Shown: one piece after another, positions 11,329 through 22,860 of the stretch
How the letters are laid out: every line of letters starts with the position of its first letter
How positions within the stretch are numbered: position 1 is the first letter of the stretch
Notes under the pieces: model-generated
Seen by the model: only the letters and a program-made list of their open reading frames with translations
What the model was told of the DNA's origin: nothing
The model's database searches: none
DNA from: Aphelocoma coerulescens
Lineage: Eukaryota > Chordata > Aves > Passeriformes > Corvidae
Direction of reading: 5' to 3'
DNA: 64,000 nt
Assembly: GCF_041296385.1 (NCBI RefSeq)
Contig: NW_027184084.1
Coordinates: forward strand, 2,108,001-2,172,000
Translations under genes and position numbers: made by a program

Positions 11329-11395
11329 TGCTCTTTCTCTCTTTCTCTCTCTCTCTCTCTTTCTCTCTCTATTTCTCTCCCTCTTTCCCTCTTAA
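11329..11395 (+). repeat. CT-rich microsatellite
   Basis: Imperfect (CTTTCTCT/CT)n low-complexity run immediately after the truncated ERVL RT. The following 11396-11542 is AT-rich with no recognised coding content and closes the composite block. Confidence 0.9.
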
Positions 11396-11542
11396 AATAT
11401 ATCACTTTTTTTGGTACCAACATCTAACCTCATTTGGTTTTAATGAAGTTTTGCGGTATATTTTGAACCTTTCTCGGTTCAATCCGTTTTATTCACAGAC
11501 TTAGTTTTCTTTGCTCTTCTGTATTTAAACTGGTTTGTAACA

Positions 11543-11846
11543 CTTGGATGCATCCAAAGGAGGGCAACTAAGTTGGTAAAAGGCATGTCCTATGAGGAGC
11601 AGCTAAGGACACTGGGATTGTCTAGTTTGGAGAGAAGAGGGATGAGGGGTGGCCTCTACAGCTTCCTGAGGAGAGCAAATGGAGAGGGAGTTGCTGATCT
11701 CTTCTCCCTGGTATCCAATGACAGGATGGATGGGAATAGTTGAAAGCTGCATCAGAAGAGGTTCAGAGTGGACATTAGGAAGCGTTTCATTACTGAAAGG
11801 GTGGTCAAACACTGGAACAGGCTTCTTAGAGAAAGTAGTTGATGCC
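11543..11846 (+). mobile_element. CR1 copy a, third segment
   Basis: This resumes the CR1 sequence left at 2790 (CTTGGATGCATCC..., GGCATGTCCTATGAGGAGCAGC), encoding the RT C-terminal tail. It is interrupted after gatgcc at 11846 by a solo LTR and finishes at 12211-12350. Confidence 0.85.
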
Positions 11847-12210
11847 TGTGGATGCTAAAAGGCAGGAGCAGAGGAATTTTCCAGCTGCTGAAGCATTTGT
11901 GAAGTTTTTCCTTTCTCATGCTTTAGCTGAGAAACAGAGAAAGATGGTTTGGTAAACTATCCACAGGTGCAGGATGTTGTGAGAATAATGGAATTGTTTT
12001 CAGTCTTGTGAGAATAATATTTTGAAATGGGTGGTTATACCCCTCAGCCACTCACTGTGGTGGGTGGCTAGCCAAGGGGCCAATCATGTAATTTCTCTTT
12101 TGCAATCCATGCTATAAAAGATGGGTTTTTGGCATTAAAGGGGTTGGCTTCAACCATCTTCTCTGACCTGAAGTTATGTTGTTTTTCGCCGTCCCTGTGC
12201 AACAGCAACA
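11847..12210 (+). mobile_element. Solo LTR (364 bp) in CR1 copy a
   Basis: TGTGGATGCTAAAAGG...CAACAGCAACA. The flanks are gatgcc (11841-11846) and ggtgcc (12211-12216), a 6-bp duplication with one mismatch. The CR1 3' end is continuous across it. A TATA box GCTATAAAAG lies near 12109-12118, giving plus orientation. Confidence 0.78.
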
Positions 12211-12350
12211 GGTGCCCATGCCTGTCAGTGTTTAAGATGCATTTGGACAATGCCCTTAATAGTATGCTTTAACTTTTGGTCAGCCCTGAAGTGGTCAGGA
12301 AATACAACAAGATGATTGTTGTAGGTCCTTTCCAACTGAACTATTCTATT
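12211..12350 (+). mobile_element. CR1 copy a, 3' end
   Basis: CR1 3' untranslated region (CATGCCTGTCAGTGTTTAAGA...GGTCCTTTCCAACTGAACTATTCTATT), ending in the degenerate ATTCTATT tail. This is the right border of the nested repeat cluster; unique sequence follows. Confidence 0.85.
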
Positions 12351-13865
12351 TGATTCAATTCTATTCTGCCTCTGTGCTCGTGGAGATGGGATGGTTATGG
12401 ACTGCTGGCTCCTTTTATGGGCCTGAGAGTAGCCAGTATTATTCAGATCCCCCACCCGTCACTGTCTGTCTCTGCTCATTTGTGGGTGTGCAGATTAGAA
12501 TTTTATCACATAACCTAACACACACTACTTGCCTGTTGTTAAATGTTGCATTTTAAAAAAACATAAAACAATAACAAGATTTACAGTGCTGAGCTGAGAG
12601 CATTCCATGCTTCACATTAGACTGCAATAGTTATTTTATATGAACTTAATTTGAATCTTCATTAGAAATATTTATACACTTTTCCCCAGGGTTTCTCATA
12701 CGAATGTCTTCAGGCACTTCAAAACCCAGATCAATTTAAAGTGCAACATCAAAGCAAACTTTCAGTGTTTGTTCCTCTTTTGTAGTAGAGAAACACCTGA
12801 CAACTTCAGTTACCGAAAATACATTTCACTCTGCTTCTGGCAACTGATAAGGACTTTTCAGATATTATTAAGTGTAGATTTGTTTTCTTTCAACAATTAT
12901 GCTATCATCTTGATACAGGACAGAGAAAATGCATTATAGACACTTATCTGATATTGCTGTGCTTTAAACTTCCGGTAGTCATTCAATTAATGTTTCATTC
13001 CTTTATAATGGATTATAAACTTCAGTCAGTTTATCTACTGAATTATGACCAGTTATTTTAAATTTTGATTATGTCTAATCTGAAGTCTCAATCTACAAGA
13101 GGGAGAAATCCAGTCATTAGTTTTAGTAATTTCCCTGCATTAATTATAAAAGAAACAAATGGAAGTCAAATAGAAACTTACAGACTTTATGAATTAACAT
13201 ACTTCAGATTTCATTTGTACTAAGAATTATGACATTTTAAAGTTTACCCGATTGACTTCCTGTTACCAAACACCATTTTGCAGAGGACAGATAGATAGGG
13301 GAAGGTAGAAGTAGAGGAGCGTACACTTGTTTTTACTCCTTGCTCTACATTTCAAAAACAATCCACTCAACTACTCTTATTACAACAGGTTCAAGCACAG
13401 TATAAGGAGAAAACAAGATAATTGTTTTCTATTTAAAAGTATGAAGGTATTTAAAAATCAGAGGAAAAGGAAAAAAGTGAAGGGTGCATCACCGTGCTTT
13501 GAAAGCCTTGTTCTCCTTGTGGCTTACACAACTAATCCTGTTCACAAATCTTATGGTGGTGAATTTCTAAGCATCTAAACTTCTAAAAGGGTCAGGCGTT
13601 TCATCAAATTCAATAAGAGCTTGACATTTAAAATGCAACTCACAATATCAATGTTACATTTCCGCTCAACAAATTTATCACCAGTAGGGTCTGTCATACA
13701 TCTGAAAGTAAAATTATTTCAAAAGACTAGATCTTGTTAGAATATTCATATCTTCTTTTTGTGAAATGCAAAAGCATTTAAGGTAAGAAACCTTGTTGAG
13801 TTGCACTGCACGTTACAATATCTGTAAGATGTCTCTAAACCTTTTTTACATCCTTGTACTTTCAG
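12351..13865 (+). other. Unique AT-rich sequence, probable last intron of KCNN2
   Basis: No repeat family, ORF of note or RNA gene was recognised. It lies directly upstream of the KCNN2 last exon and ends in a polypyrimidine-rich acceptor (ccttttttacatccttgtactttcag, ending 13865). The intron call is an inference from position. Confidence 0.55.
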
Positions 13866-14150
13866 ACTCAAAACATCATGTATGACATGATTTCTGACTT
13901 AAATGAAAGAAGTGAAGATTTTGAGAAGAGAATTGTTACTCTGGAGACTAAACTGGAAACTCTAATTGGCAGCATTCAAGCTCTCCCTGAACTGATTAGC
14001 CAGACAATCAGCCAACAACAGAAGGATCTCCTCGAGGCTCAGATACAAAATTATAAACATTTTGCCTACAGTGCTGAGCGATCATGGTCTTTGTCAAGAA
14101 GAAGGAGATCCTCCTCCACAACACCACCAACTTCATCAGAAAGTAGCTAG
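13866..14150 (+). CDS. KCNN2: KCNN2 (SK2 small-conductance calcium-activated potassium channel), last coding exon
   Basis: After an AG acceptor at 13864-13865, an open frame of 94 codons encodes the cytosolic C-terminal tail of SK2 and ends with TAG at 14148-14150. Recognisable blocks are [20 protein letters not shown] at the start, the coiled-coil heptads [17 protein letters not shown], then RRRRSSS and the conserved end PTSSESS. In the channel this tail follows the calmodulin-binding domain at the membrane's inner face and helps subunit assembly. The frame is intact, but the middle (about residues 45-75) has several substitutions and one residue fewer than the tail I know from vertebrate SK2. 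Upstream exons are outside the window or lost. KCNN3 and KCNN1 have related tails, but this sequence fits KCNN2 best. Whether it is expressed is not visible. Confidence 0.88.
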   Translation, partial: TQNIMYDMISDLNERSEDFEKRIVTLETKLETLIGSIQALPELISQTISQQQKDLLEAQIQNYKHFAYSAERSWSLSRRRRSSSTTPPTSSESS

Positions 14151-15800
14151 AAGAGAATAAGTTAATCACCTTTTGCCATCATATGGTCAATATTTTAGCT
14201 TTTATTGTAAAACCCTATGGTTCTAATCAGTGTTATCTGGGTTCTGCTGTCAGAATCCTGGAAACCTGGACACAATATTAAAGGCCAAAATGAGTGAAAA
14301 CTGTTTTCCCCCTCTCCTCTCAGATGCACAGTGAATGCAGTAATTATTGCTATATTAGAGTGTTTCTCCTGTAATTTCGCTAACTATATTAATGCACTTC
14401 AAACAAAATTTTTCCCACAGTATATAATAATAACAATGTAAAGGGTTATTTCTGCACAGATTTGTTTGCTTACTTGGACTTTAACAGTTAAAAAAAAAAG
14501 CAAATGATCAAAAGACTTAATTCTAAAACTTTAAGTACCAAAATTCAAGTGTAATTATACTCTAGGTATGAAAATGCATTCTCTAAACTTTGCACTGGAG
14601 GGGGGAAAAATAAAAATCAAACAAAAAAATTTTAAAAATTAATGTTCATCTAAAAGTGTGCTTTGTATGTATAGTCATTTTAAAAGGTCACTGAGAATTT
14701 CAGTTTCTGAAGTGATTAATTAAAATTAAAATTTATGTAAGAAATCAGAAAGACAGTAATGCACAAAGAGCAGAGACATGTTAGGCAAGACAGAAGAGTT
14801 GTTCTCTCAAGCAATCAAAATTCCACAAACCATAGTCTGAAACTCAGCACACACTTTAGGCCTATTTACTATAAAAGCTTTGACTTTTTGATATAAAGTA
14901 TATAACTGATGAACACAAGTTAGCTGATGACCATAAGTTATATCCATAGGCATTGCTTGGTTATAAAAAGCTCAAGAGTTTCTCCAATACTTTTTTTGTC
15001 CTTGGGAAAGATAATGACTTCACAGCTTTTTTCCCTCCTAGATTAGCAGCATGGCTGCATGCCTTGGGAGTGTTTTATTTATAGATGGTGATATTTTGTG
15101 ACTGGAAGCCCTATGCACAGTATTTACAGTTCTACTTTTGTTTCTGTGAACTTCATCTCTTTTGAGTTACCAAAAGAAGAGATTGTTATAGTGGTACTGT
15201 TGTGCTAGTTCAGACTTCAGCTAGATGAGATTTTTGAAAGGTGATGAGGCCATCTCATTTACAATATTGGCAGGATTAGATGTATTGATTAATAATATTG
15301 GGATTTAATAGTTAAATATCAAAACTTTCTTTTTGAATATTTTCATTTTTCCATTCTCCCATTTTTCATGTATAATTTCAAATATTTTATCCTGTTACTG
15401 AATGTGAAATGCTCTTTCTGTATCTTAAATGTTGCATTTTGTCATGCCAGCATGAACTATCTCTTTTCTTGCTTAGAAAATCATAATCTTTTTTATATTT
15501 CTAAATTTGGATTTTTTAAAAAATTTTCCTCTTCTAGATTGTATAATTTTTTAAAGAACTGTAGTTCCATATTTGTGGGAGACCGGAGAGGAGCAACTCC
15601 TGCAATTAAAGGAGGCTTTCATTTACAACCCTGGAAGAGACTAGGTCTGGCTTAATTGACAGAGATTTATAGATCTTAAGCAAAAGGATTACAAGCCTGT
15701 GTTCCTATAGTTATAAGTAAAAATGTACACTGGGTGTTCTGGTGGAGGGTTTTAAATATAATAGTGTGATTTTATATAGTTTAAGAATGTAGATGGTATA
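14151..15800 (+). other. Probable KCNN2 3' untranslated or downstream sequence
   Basis: AT-rich sequence with short runs of A and T and no credible ORF or repeat. Candidate poly-A signals occur (for example AATAAA near 14607), but none is decisive, so the transcript end is unknown. Confidence 0.45.
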
Positions 15801-16150
15801 ATGTTGGGGTGGGGTGGGTCAGCCTGCTCTCGGGCTGAAACCAGTATAATAGAGACATCTGTGTGTACGTGACATGAGAAGTTATTGGTCAAGCCATAGC
15901 TGCATTGCAGTGAGAAGTGCCACAGGTGATAGGTCATTAATCCAAAACAAAGTGTCATTTTAAGGGCCTATTGGATTAGAAAGTTATAAATTACGATGTA
16001 ACTCTAAATCTTGTGACTATTCGCCATTATTCGGAGGTATTGTAAAATCTCATGCCTTGACTAATGCGTTTGTTATTTTAAACAATAAATCCCTGTAATT
16101 GCATAGTCCCATCCCTGAAAGTTATTTCCTCCGACGAATGAACATGCAGA
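15801..16150. mobile_element. Possible old solo LTR
   Basis: It begins TGTTGGGGTGGGGTGGGTCAGCC...GGGCTGAAACC, resembling the start of the ERV-B LTR (29224), and contains AATAAATCCC near 16085. The rest does not match ERV-B and no target duplication was found, so the boundaries are uncertain. Confidence 0.4.
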
Positions 16151-17885
16151 AAATTCAACACATATTGAAAATTCTTACCAATCTGCGACAATTAACTCTG
16201 AGTTGAGATGTAACTACAAGTACTGAGCTAGTTATTCCTGCTGTGAAAGAGCAACTGTCATCTTTCACCTCTCAATTCTCTGTTACACAGTAGGACTCCG
16301 AAGCCCAAACATAATAAATTGTTTCTATAGCTTTATGCAAGCAGGAGTGTTAGATGCAATGGAATTATTCACAGTAACAGGATTTTATAATAGCTGGCCA
16401 AATTCTTTTGTATTCCTTTTAGTTTTAAAGCAAACAACAAATGACAACATTGAATACTGTGGTTCAGTTTCTTAATTTACTCTAAAGTTCACTACAGATA
16501 TTTTATCTGTATAATTCTGATAATTCTTTCCCTCTAATACCTGTTTTTGAAAAGTACTTCTACGTGTGAATCCAGTCCAAGAAAAGATGAATATAAACTT
16601 ATAAAGTGGAAAGTACAAAGTACTATGGGTTTAATTTTCTTACTCCTGGTACAGAATTCCTTTTCATCTTTCCTTTTTTGAATCTTGTACCACAAATTCT
16701 TTTACTGGTTTTTTTTTCAAAATAAAAAGCTTTTTCACAGTGATCAGTATATTATGTCACCAAAAAGAGAAAATAGCATTATGGCAGATCTCCAAAACTG
16801 CTTCTGAATATAGATTTTTCTTTGAATGATTGTTTACAAATAACAAGGAATCTCTCATGAGAAGCACATGGCATATTTACTGTACCACAAATTGAAAAGC
16901 TTCATGCATACTTCTATTTAGTCTCACTGATTGGAAAATTCAGCTTTTACTTGCTCCTGAAATTGTCCTTTTTACTGCATTCCAGATACTGATTCCTTTT
17001 ATTAGTTACTTTGGAGACTTGTTTCTAATTCCTGCATTTTTAATGACTCTTAGCGAAGGTATCTTGCCTGTAAAGACTTAAACATATCACAAACAAGCAC
17101 ATTCACCATGCTTAAAACTAAGTACATTAATTTAAATAGTATTTTAAAGCTATATTTAAGTCTTTGCAGGATCATAACAATACATTCACAGAATAATATG
17201 CTTGCAAAATGCTCTGCAAATTTTTATTCTGCAAATTGATATCTATTTTAAGTATGAAGATCTTCCCAGCTAGACCTGGGCAACTCAGCTTTTCTTTACC
17301 TCCCACAGCTCCATAAAGTTGGCAATGATGCAGAAGGAGCTTCATTATTTAAAAGTTAAAAACACATCTTAGGAGCTCTGAGCACCTTCTGGAAGCCCAT
17401 ACATTTCCTCATGAACTATTTAAATCTTTTGGCTATGTAGACTGGGTGCTCTGAATCACTGTCATTATTAGAGGTCGAAGATATGGGATGGGCATATTGT
17501 TTTACTGCTGTTCCATTTTTAAGACTCTTTCCATGTGCTATCATACATGGACATTCAAAGGGGTGCATTAGATATTTAAAAAAATATTTAAACATAAAAG
17601 AAAAATGTTTTAAATGTTAATGCCTAATATCTAGAATAAAACCTATTACACATAGCAGTTCTACAAATGGAAATTGCCTGAAAGCTTTTCTCCTCGTTAA
17701 GTTTTGAAAAATTCTCAATAAGTTTTATCTTCACAAATAATATTTTCTGATTAGTTTGTCCTTTCCATTTATCAAAATTGTTGTTGCTCATATTGTTTTG
17801 TTTTGTTTTGAAGGGCAGAATTAAAAAAAGGCAAGCAGTTCCTTTGACCTTTCTACTCCCCTCTTCTCAAAATCATTATTTGGCA
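16151..17885. other. Unique AT-rich sequence, nothing recognised
   Basis: No ORF with coding character, no repeat family and no structured RNA was recognised. It could be the distal KCNN2 3' region. A (GTTTT)n-like stretch lies near 17795-17812. Confidence 0.5.
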
Positions 17886-18356
17886 GGCCAGTGTTGGGAA
17901 TGAAACTGATAGCCCAGCTGAAGTGCATCTACACCAATGCAGCAGTGTGGGTAACAAACAGGAGCTGGAAGCCATTGTACAGCAGGAAAGCTCTGACGTA
18001 CTTGCCATCACAGAAGCATGGTGGGATGACTCACATGACTGGAGTGTTGCAATGGATGGCTCCAAGCTCTTCAGAATGGACAGGTGAGGAAGGAGAGGTG
18101 GTGAAGTGGCTCTGTACGTTAGGGAGTGTTTTGACTGTATAGAGCTCAAGGATAGTGATGATCAGGTTGAGTGCCTATAGGCAAGAATCAAGGGGAGGCC
18201 AACAAGCAGAGATCCCAGTGGGAGTCTGTTATAGACCACCCAACCAGGATGAAGAGGGGAATGTATTATTCTATAAGCAGCTGGCTGATCTTTCATGATC
18301 ACCAGCCCTTGTTCTTCTGGGAGACTTTAACCTGCCATATGTCTGCTGGAAACTCT
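17886..18356 (+). mobile_element. CR1 LINE (copy c), endonuclease segment
   Basis: Plus-strand reading through frame breaks gives the CR1 ORF2 AP-endonuclease: ITEAWWDDSHDWSVAMDG, then GEVVKWLCT, a VGVCYRPPNQDE block and LVLLGDFNLP. It is cut at 18356 by an antisense CR1. The same element appears to resume at 20656. Confidence 0.8.
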
Positions 18357-20387
18357 CAGAATCATAGAATCAGCTGAGTTGGAAGGGACCCTCAAGGATC
18401 ATTGAGTCCAACTCCCAGCCCTGCACAGCACCATCCCCAAGTCACACCATGTCCATGAGAGTATTGTCCAGATGCTTCCTGAACTGTCAGGCTTGGTGCT
18501 GTGACCACTTCTCTGGGAAGCCTGTTGCAGTGCCCAACCACACTCTGGGGGAAGAACATTTTCCTGATATCCAACATAAACCTTCCCTGACACAACTTTG
18601 GGCTATTCCCTTGGGTTCTGCCACTGGTCATCAGAGATCAGTGCCTGCACCTCCTCTTCCCCTCATGAGGAAGTTGTAGAATGCAGTGAGGCCTCCCCTC
18701 AGTCTCCTCCAGGCTGAATAGATCAAATGACCTCAGCCACTCCTCATACAGCTTCCCCTCAAGGCCCTTCACCATCCTTGTTGCTCTCCTTTGGACACTC
18801 TTTAATAGCTTTATATCTTTCTTATATTGTGGTGCCCAAAACCGCACCAGTATTCAAGGTGAGGCCACACCAGTGTAAAACAGAGCAGGACAATCCCCTC
18901 GCTTGACCGGCTGGCGATGCTGTGCCTGATGCACCCCAGGACACTGTTGGCCCTCCTGGCTGCCCAGGCACACTGCTGACTCATATTCAACTTGCCATCA
19001 ACCAGGACCCCAAGGTCCCTTTCTGCGGCACTGCTTTCCAGCATCTCATTCCCCAGTCTGTCCAAACATCCAGGGTTGCCCCATCCCAGATGCAGAATCT
19101 GCCACTTTCCCTTGTTGAACTTCATATGGTTGGTGATTGCCCAGCCTTTTAATTGGTCAAGGTCTCTCTGCAGGGCCTCCCTGCCTTCAAGGGAGTCAAC
19201 AGCTCCTCCCATTTTTTGTATAATCTGCAAACTTGCTTAGCATCCTTTCCAGTTCTGCGTCCAAGTCGTTCATGAAGATGTTGAAGAGCACAGGGCCTAA
19301 GATGGAGCCCTGTGGAACCCCACTAGTGATAGGTCACCAGCCTGATGTCACCCCATTCAATGTAACCCTTTGTGCCTGACCCATGAGCCAGTTGCTCACC
19401 CATTGCATGATGTGTTTAGCTAGCTGTGGGCTGGACATTTTGTCCAGAAGGATCCTGGCAGAGGCAGTATTGAAAGCTTTACTGAAATCCAAAAAGATGA
19501 CATCAACTGGCTTCCCTTAATCAACTAGGTGGGTAACCTTGTCATAAAAGGAAATCAGGTTTGATAAGCAGGACTTACCCCTCATAAAGCCATGCTGGCT
19601 GTGACTGATGACTGTGTTGTCTTTAAGGTGTTCTTCAATAGTTCCCAGAATAATCTTCTCCATTACTTTACCAGGCATTGAAGTGAGATTAACAGGCCTG
19701 TAGCTTCTGGGGTCATCCTTCTTGCCCTTCTTGAAAATCGGGACAACGTTAGCCAGCTTCCAGTCAAGTGGGATGTCTTCAGATTCCCAAGACTGCTCAA
19801 AAACCATCAAGAGAAGTTTTGCAATGGCATCAGCTGCTTTTTGAGGATTCTTGGCTGAATACCATCAGGCCCATAGATTTGTAGGGATCCAGCTGGAGCA
19901 GCAGATCCCACACAAGTTCAGGGTTGACTGGGAGTTGATCGTTCTCACAGTCATGGTCCTTCAAATAAATACCTACCTTTCTTCCCTTATTCTTGTCTAC
20001 TCTGTTTTTAGGTGGCCACCCCAGGCATCACTTCAGCTCAGGGCACTGAGGCCCCTTGGTCTGTCATCCATGTTGAAGAGAGGCAAAAAATGTGTTAAAC
20101 ATCTCTGTCCCTATTTGTGAGGTGACCATCCTCATCCTGTAATGGGCCGATGTTATTTTTACATTGCCTATTGCCATTAAAATATTTTTTAAAACTCTTT
20201 GTATTGTTCCCCAGAGTCCTGGCAGCTTCAACTCCAATTGAGCTTTGGCTGCACGAATTTTCTCCCTACAGTGGTGAGCAGCATCTCTGTATTCTTCCCA
20301 CATCGCCTGACCTTGCTTCCACTGGCCATACACTACTTTTTTGCCTTATTTCCAAGAGATGATCCCTGTTCAGCCAAGTTGGCCACC
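18357..20387 (-). mobile_element. CR1 LINE (copy d), RT region and 3' end
   Basis: The left edge is the reverse CR1 3' end (CAGAATCATAGAATCAGCTGAG). Minus-strand frames follow ORF2 backward: RT tail at 18847-18392 and 19230-18811 (FNKGKWQILHLG, QCAWAARRANSVLGC), RT core at 19810-19517 (ANVVPIFKKGKKDDPRSYRP, HSQHGFMRGKSCLSNLISFY), and the endonuclease-RT linker at 20333-20064. Stops and shifts break it. A short LTR piece sits at 19955-20029. Confidence 0.85.
19955..20029 (+). mobile_element. Truncated LTR 3' end inside CR1 copy d
   Basis: About 75 bp (TTCAAATAAATACC...GGCCACCCCAGGCATCA), matching the last part of the 1945-2378 LTR in the opposite orientation. It includes the AATAAA signal near 19958. 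CR1 sequence flanks both sides. Only the 3' end of the LTR is present. Confidence 0.7.
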
Positions 20388-20655
20388 ACCTCCCTGGGCA
20401 GCCCATTCCAATGTCTAATCATCCTTTCTGTGAAGAACTTCTTCCTAATGTCCAGCCTAAACTTCCCCTTGTACAGCTTAAGGCTGTGTCCTCTTGACCT
20501 GTTGCTACTTGCCTGGGAGAAGAGACCGATCCCCACCTGGCTACCACCTCCTTTCAGGTAGTTGTAGAAAGTATTGAGGTCTGCCCTGAGCCTCTTCTTT
20601 TTCAGGCTAAACAACTCCAGCTCCCTCAGCTGTTCCTCATAGGACTTGTGTTCTA
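20388..20655 (-). mobile_element. CR1 LINE fragment (copy e), different subfamily
   Basis: Antisense CR1 of a second subfamily (minus: [40 protein letters not shown]). The terminal 3' tail is missing and both edges are abrupt joins to other CR1 sequence. The closest relative in the window is copy f at 24610 onward. Confidence 0.8.
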
Positions 20656-22860
20656 GACTCTAAGAAGAGTACAAGGATGTCATTAGGTCATGTAGAGAGA
20701 AAATCAGAAAGGCAAAAGCTCAGCTTGAGCTTAATCTGGCCACAGCTGTGTGTTCTAGTTACAGGAGTAGAGTGCCAGTTTAGCACTATGTGGGTGTAAC
20801 CAAACTTTGTATTCTACCCCCTCTATGTCATTTCTGATGAACTGTCAATGATGGATCATTTGTAGCAGCTGCCCAGTGCACACCTGACACCTCAGGCTAC
20901 AAGCTGGGTGTTAAATGAGATAAGGAAAAAGAGGCAAACCCTGCCAGGCAGGGTAGTGTTTCTTTTCCTTCACACAAATGATTCAGCTGTGATAACTCCC
21001 CTCCAGGGAAGCACCAGCACAGTTACACCTAGCCTGAGGGGTCATCTCTGCTAATGGACCATAATGGATTCAATGGCACTATAGCAAAATAGGCAGCTGC
21101 AAGGACTTAGACCATCAAAGACTCCCAGAATCTCCCATGACTCCAAGTGTTACATCATCCCCGCCCTGGGGGAGGTACTGAGCATTACCACCTGAACCTG
21201 AGCATATGTAATCTTTGGACTTGGGGACTTCTGGCACCACTTGACAGATCTGGAGGAGGACCATTACTTCAACAGGACTGTGACCACTGCTTTTGACAAG
21301 ACTGCAACCATTACTTTAACAGGACTGCAACCATCATTCTGACCAACAGGGTTCTAGGTTATACTCTGCCTTTGTGGATTAAAACCACTTTCTCTGTATC
21401 ACTATTTATTGTAATCTCTTAAGTAAATTGTAACTCCAACCTGTAATCTCTCTTGAGGCAGTTCAGTGGGGTTCATTTCTCCCACCAGTTTACTTTTTAA
21501 ACCAGCTCACTGTGAAAGATAATAAAAAATGTTTTTATTAATACATTAACAACAAAAGGAGGGCCAAGGAAAATCTCCATCCTTTATTGGATGCAGAGGG
21601 GAACATTATCACCAAGGATGAGGAAAAGGCTGAGATATTTAACATCTCCTTTGCCTCAGTCTTCAACAGTAAGACTGATTATCCTCAGGGCAACCAGCCC
21701 CCTGAACTGGTAGACAGGAATGGGGAGCAGAACAGACCCCCTGCAATCAAGGAGGAGGTAGTTAGTTACCTGCTGAGACACTTAAACACTCACAAGTCTA
21801 TGAGGCTGGATGGGATCCATTTGAGGGTACTGAGGGAGCTGGTGAAAGAGCTCACCAAGCCACTCTCCATCATTTGTTTTCAGTCCTGGCTAGCCAGGGA
21901 GGTCCCAGATGACTGGACATTGGGCATCCCATTGGCCATCTACAAGAAGGGTCAGAAGAACAAAGCTACAGGCCTGTCAGCCTGACCTTGGTGCTGGGGA
22001 AGGTCATGTAACAGACCATCTTAAGTGTCATCACACAGCACATACAGGACAAGCAGGGGATCAGGCCCAGCCAGCACAGGTTTAGGAAAGGCAGGTCCTG
22101 CTTCACCAGCCTGTTCTCTTTTTATGACCAGATGGCCTGCCTAGTGGATGAGGGAAAGGCTGTGGATGTGTCTTCCTGGAGTTCAGTAAAGCCTTTGATA
22201 CTGTCTCCCACAGCATTCTCCTGGAGAAACTGCCAGCCCATGGCTTGGACAGGTGCACTCTTAGCTGAGTTAAAAACTGTCTGGCCCAGGGAGTAGTGCT
22301 GAATGGTGTTACATCCAGCTCAGGGGTGGTCACTAGCTGTGTCCCCCAGTGCTCAGTATTGAGTCCAGCCCTATTTAATACCTTTAGCAATGATTTGGAC
22401 GAGGGGATCAAGTGCACCCTCAGTAATTTTGCAGACAGCACTAAGTTAGGCAGGAGCACTGATCTGCTGGAAGGTGGAAAGGCTCTGCAGAGGGATCTGG
22501 ACAGGCTGGATCGATGGGCCAAGGTCAACGGTATGAAGTTCAACAAGACAAAGTGCTGAGTCCTGCACTTTGATCACAACAACCCCCTGCAGTGCTGCAG
22601 GCTCGGGAAGAGTGGCTGCAAAGAGGCCCAGTGAAAAAGGACCTGGTGGTGCTGGTCAAGAGCCAGCTGAACATGAGCCAGCACGTGCCCAGGTGGCCAT
22701 GAAGGCCAATGACATCCTGGCTTGTATCAGAAATAGTGTGGCTAGCAGGACCAGGGAAGTGATTGTCCCTCTGTACTTGGCACTGGTGAGTCCGCACCTC
22801 GAGTACTGTGTCCAGTTCTGGGCCCCTCACTTCAAAAAAGATATTGAGGTCCTGGAGCAA
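20656..22860 (+). mobile_element. CR1 LINE (copy c), linker and RT segment
   Basis: Plus-strand CR1 ORF2. It covers the linker (20656-20750), the solo LTR 20751-21509, then 21510-22860 through RT. A 132-codon frame at 21587-21985 carries GNIITKDEEKAEIFNISFAS and MRLDGIHLRVLRELVKELTK. Later frames hold [20 protein letters not shown] (22380-22440), MKFNKTKC and [20 protein letters not shown]. Several stops and shifts are present. It ends at 22860 in an A-rich junction with an LTR fragment. Confidence 0.85.
20751..21509 (+). mobile_element. Solo LTR (759 bp) in CR1 copy c
   Basis: TGTTCTAGTTACAGG...TTTAAACCAGCTCA, flanked by a perfect 5-bp duplication ctgtg (20746-20750 and 21510-21514). The CR1 phrase GCTGTGAAAGATAATAAAAA is restored when it is skipped. 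A triplicated AC(T)GGACTGYRACCA-like motif occurs near 21280-21340. The orientation is tentative. Confidence 0.85.

Larger units (their letters stand above)
2791..11542. mobile_element. Composite endogenous-retrovirus block inserted in CR1 copy a
   Basis: The block starts TGTTGGAGACTG at 2791 and ends GGTTTGTAACA at 11542. It is bounded by the 5-bp duplication cttgg (2786-2790 and 11543-11547), and the CR1 reads straight across it. Inside are about 540 bp of unassigned LTR or leader-like sequence (2791-3330), ERV-A on the minus strand, ERVL-1 pol on both strands, a solo LTR, a CT-rich microsatellite and an AT-rich end piece (11396-11542). The outer ends look like the termini of one LTR element later filled or replaced by other insertions. 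The two outermost pieces were not matched to each other as LTR copies. Confidence 0.7.

Noticed and set aside
13327..13578. An 83-codon plus-strand frame just upstream of the KCNN2 exon
   Set aside because: No splice-site logic or similarity to KCNN2; AT-rich, basic, with no recognised domain, most likely chance in intron sequence.
12351..17885. Possible microRNA or tRNA genes in the unique region
   Set aside because: No cloverleaf, A/B box pair or convincing long hairpin was seen by eye; folding could not be run.
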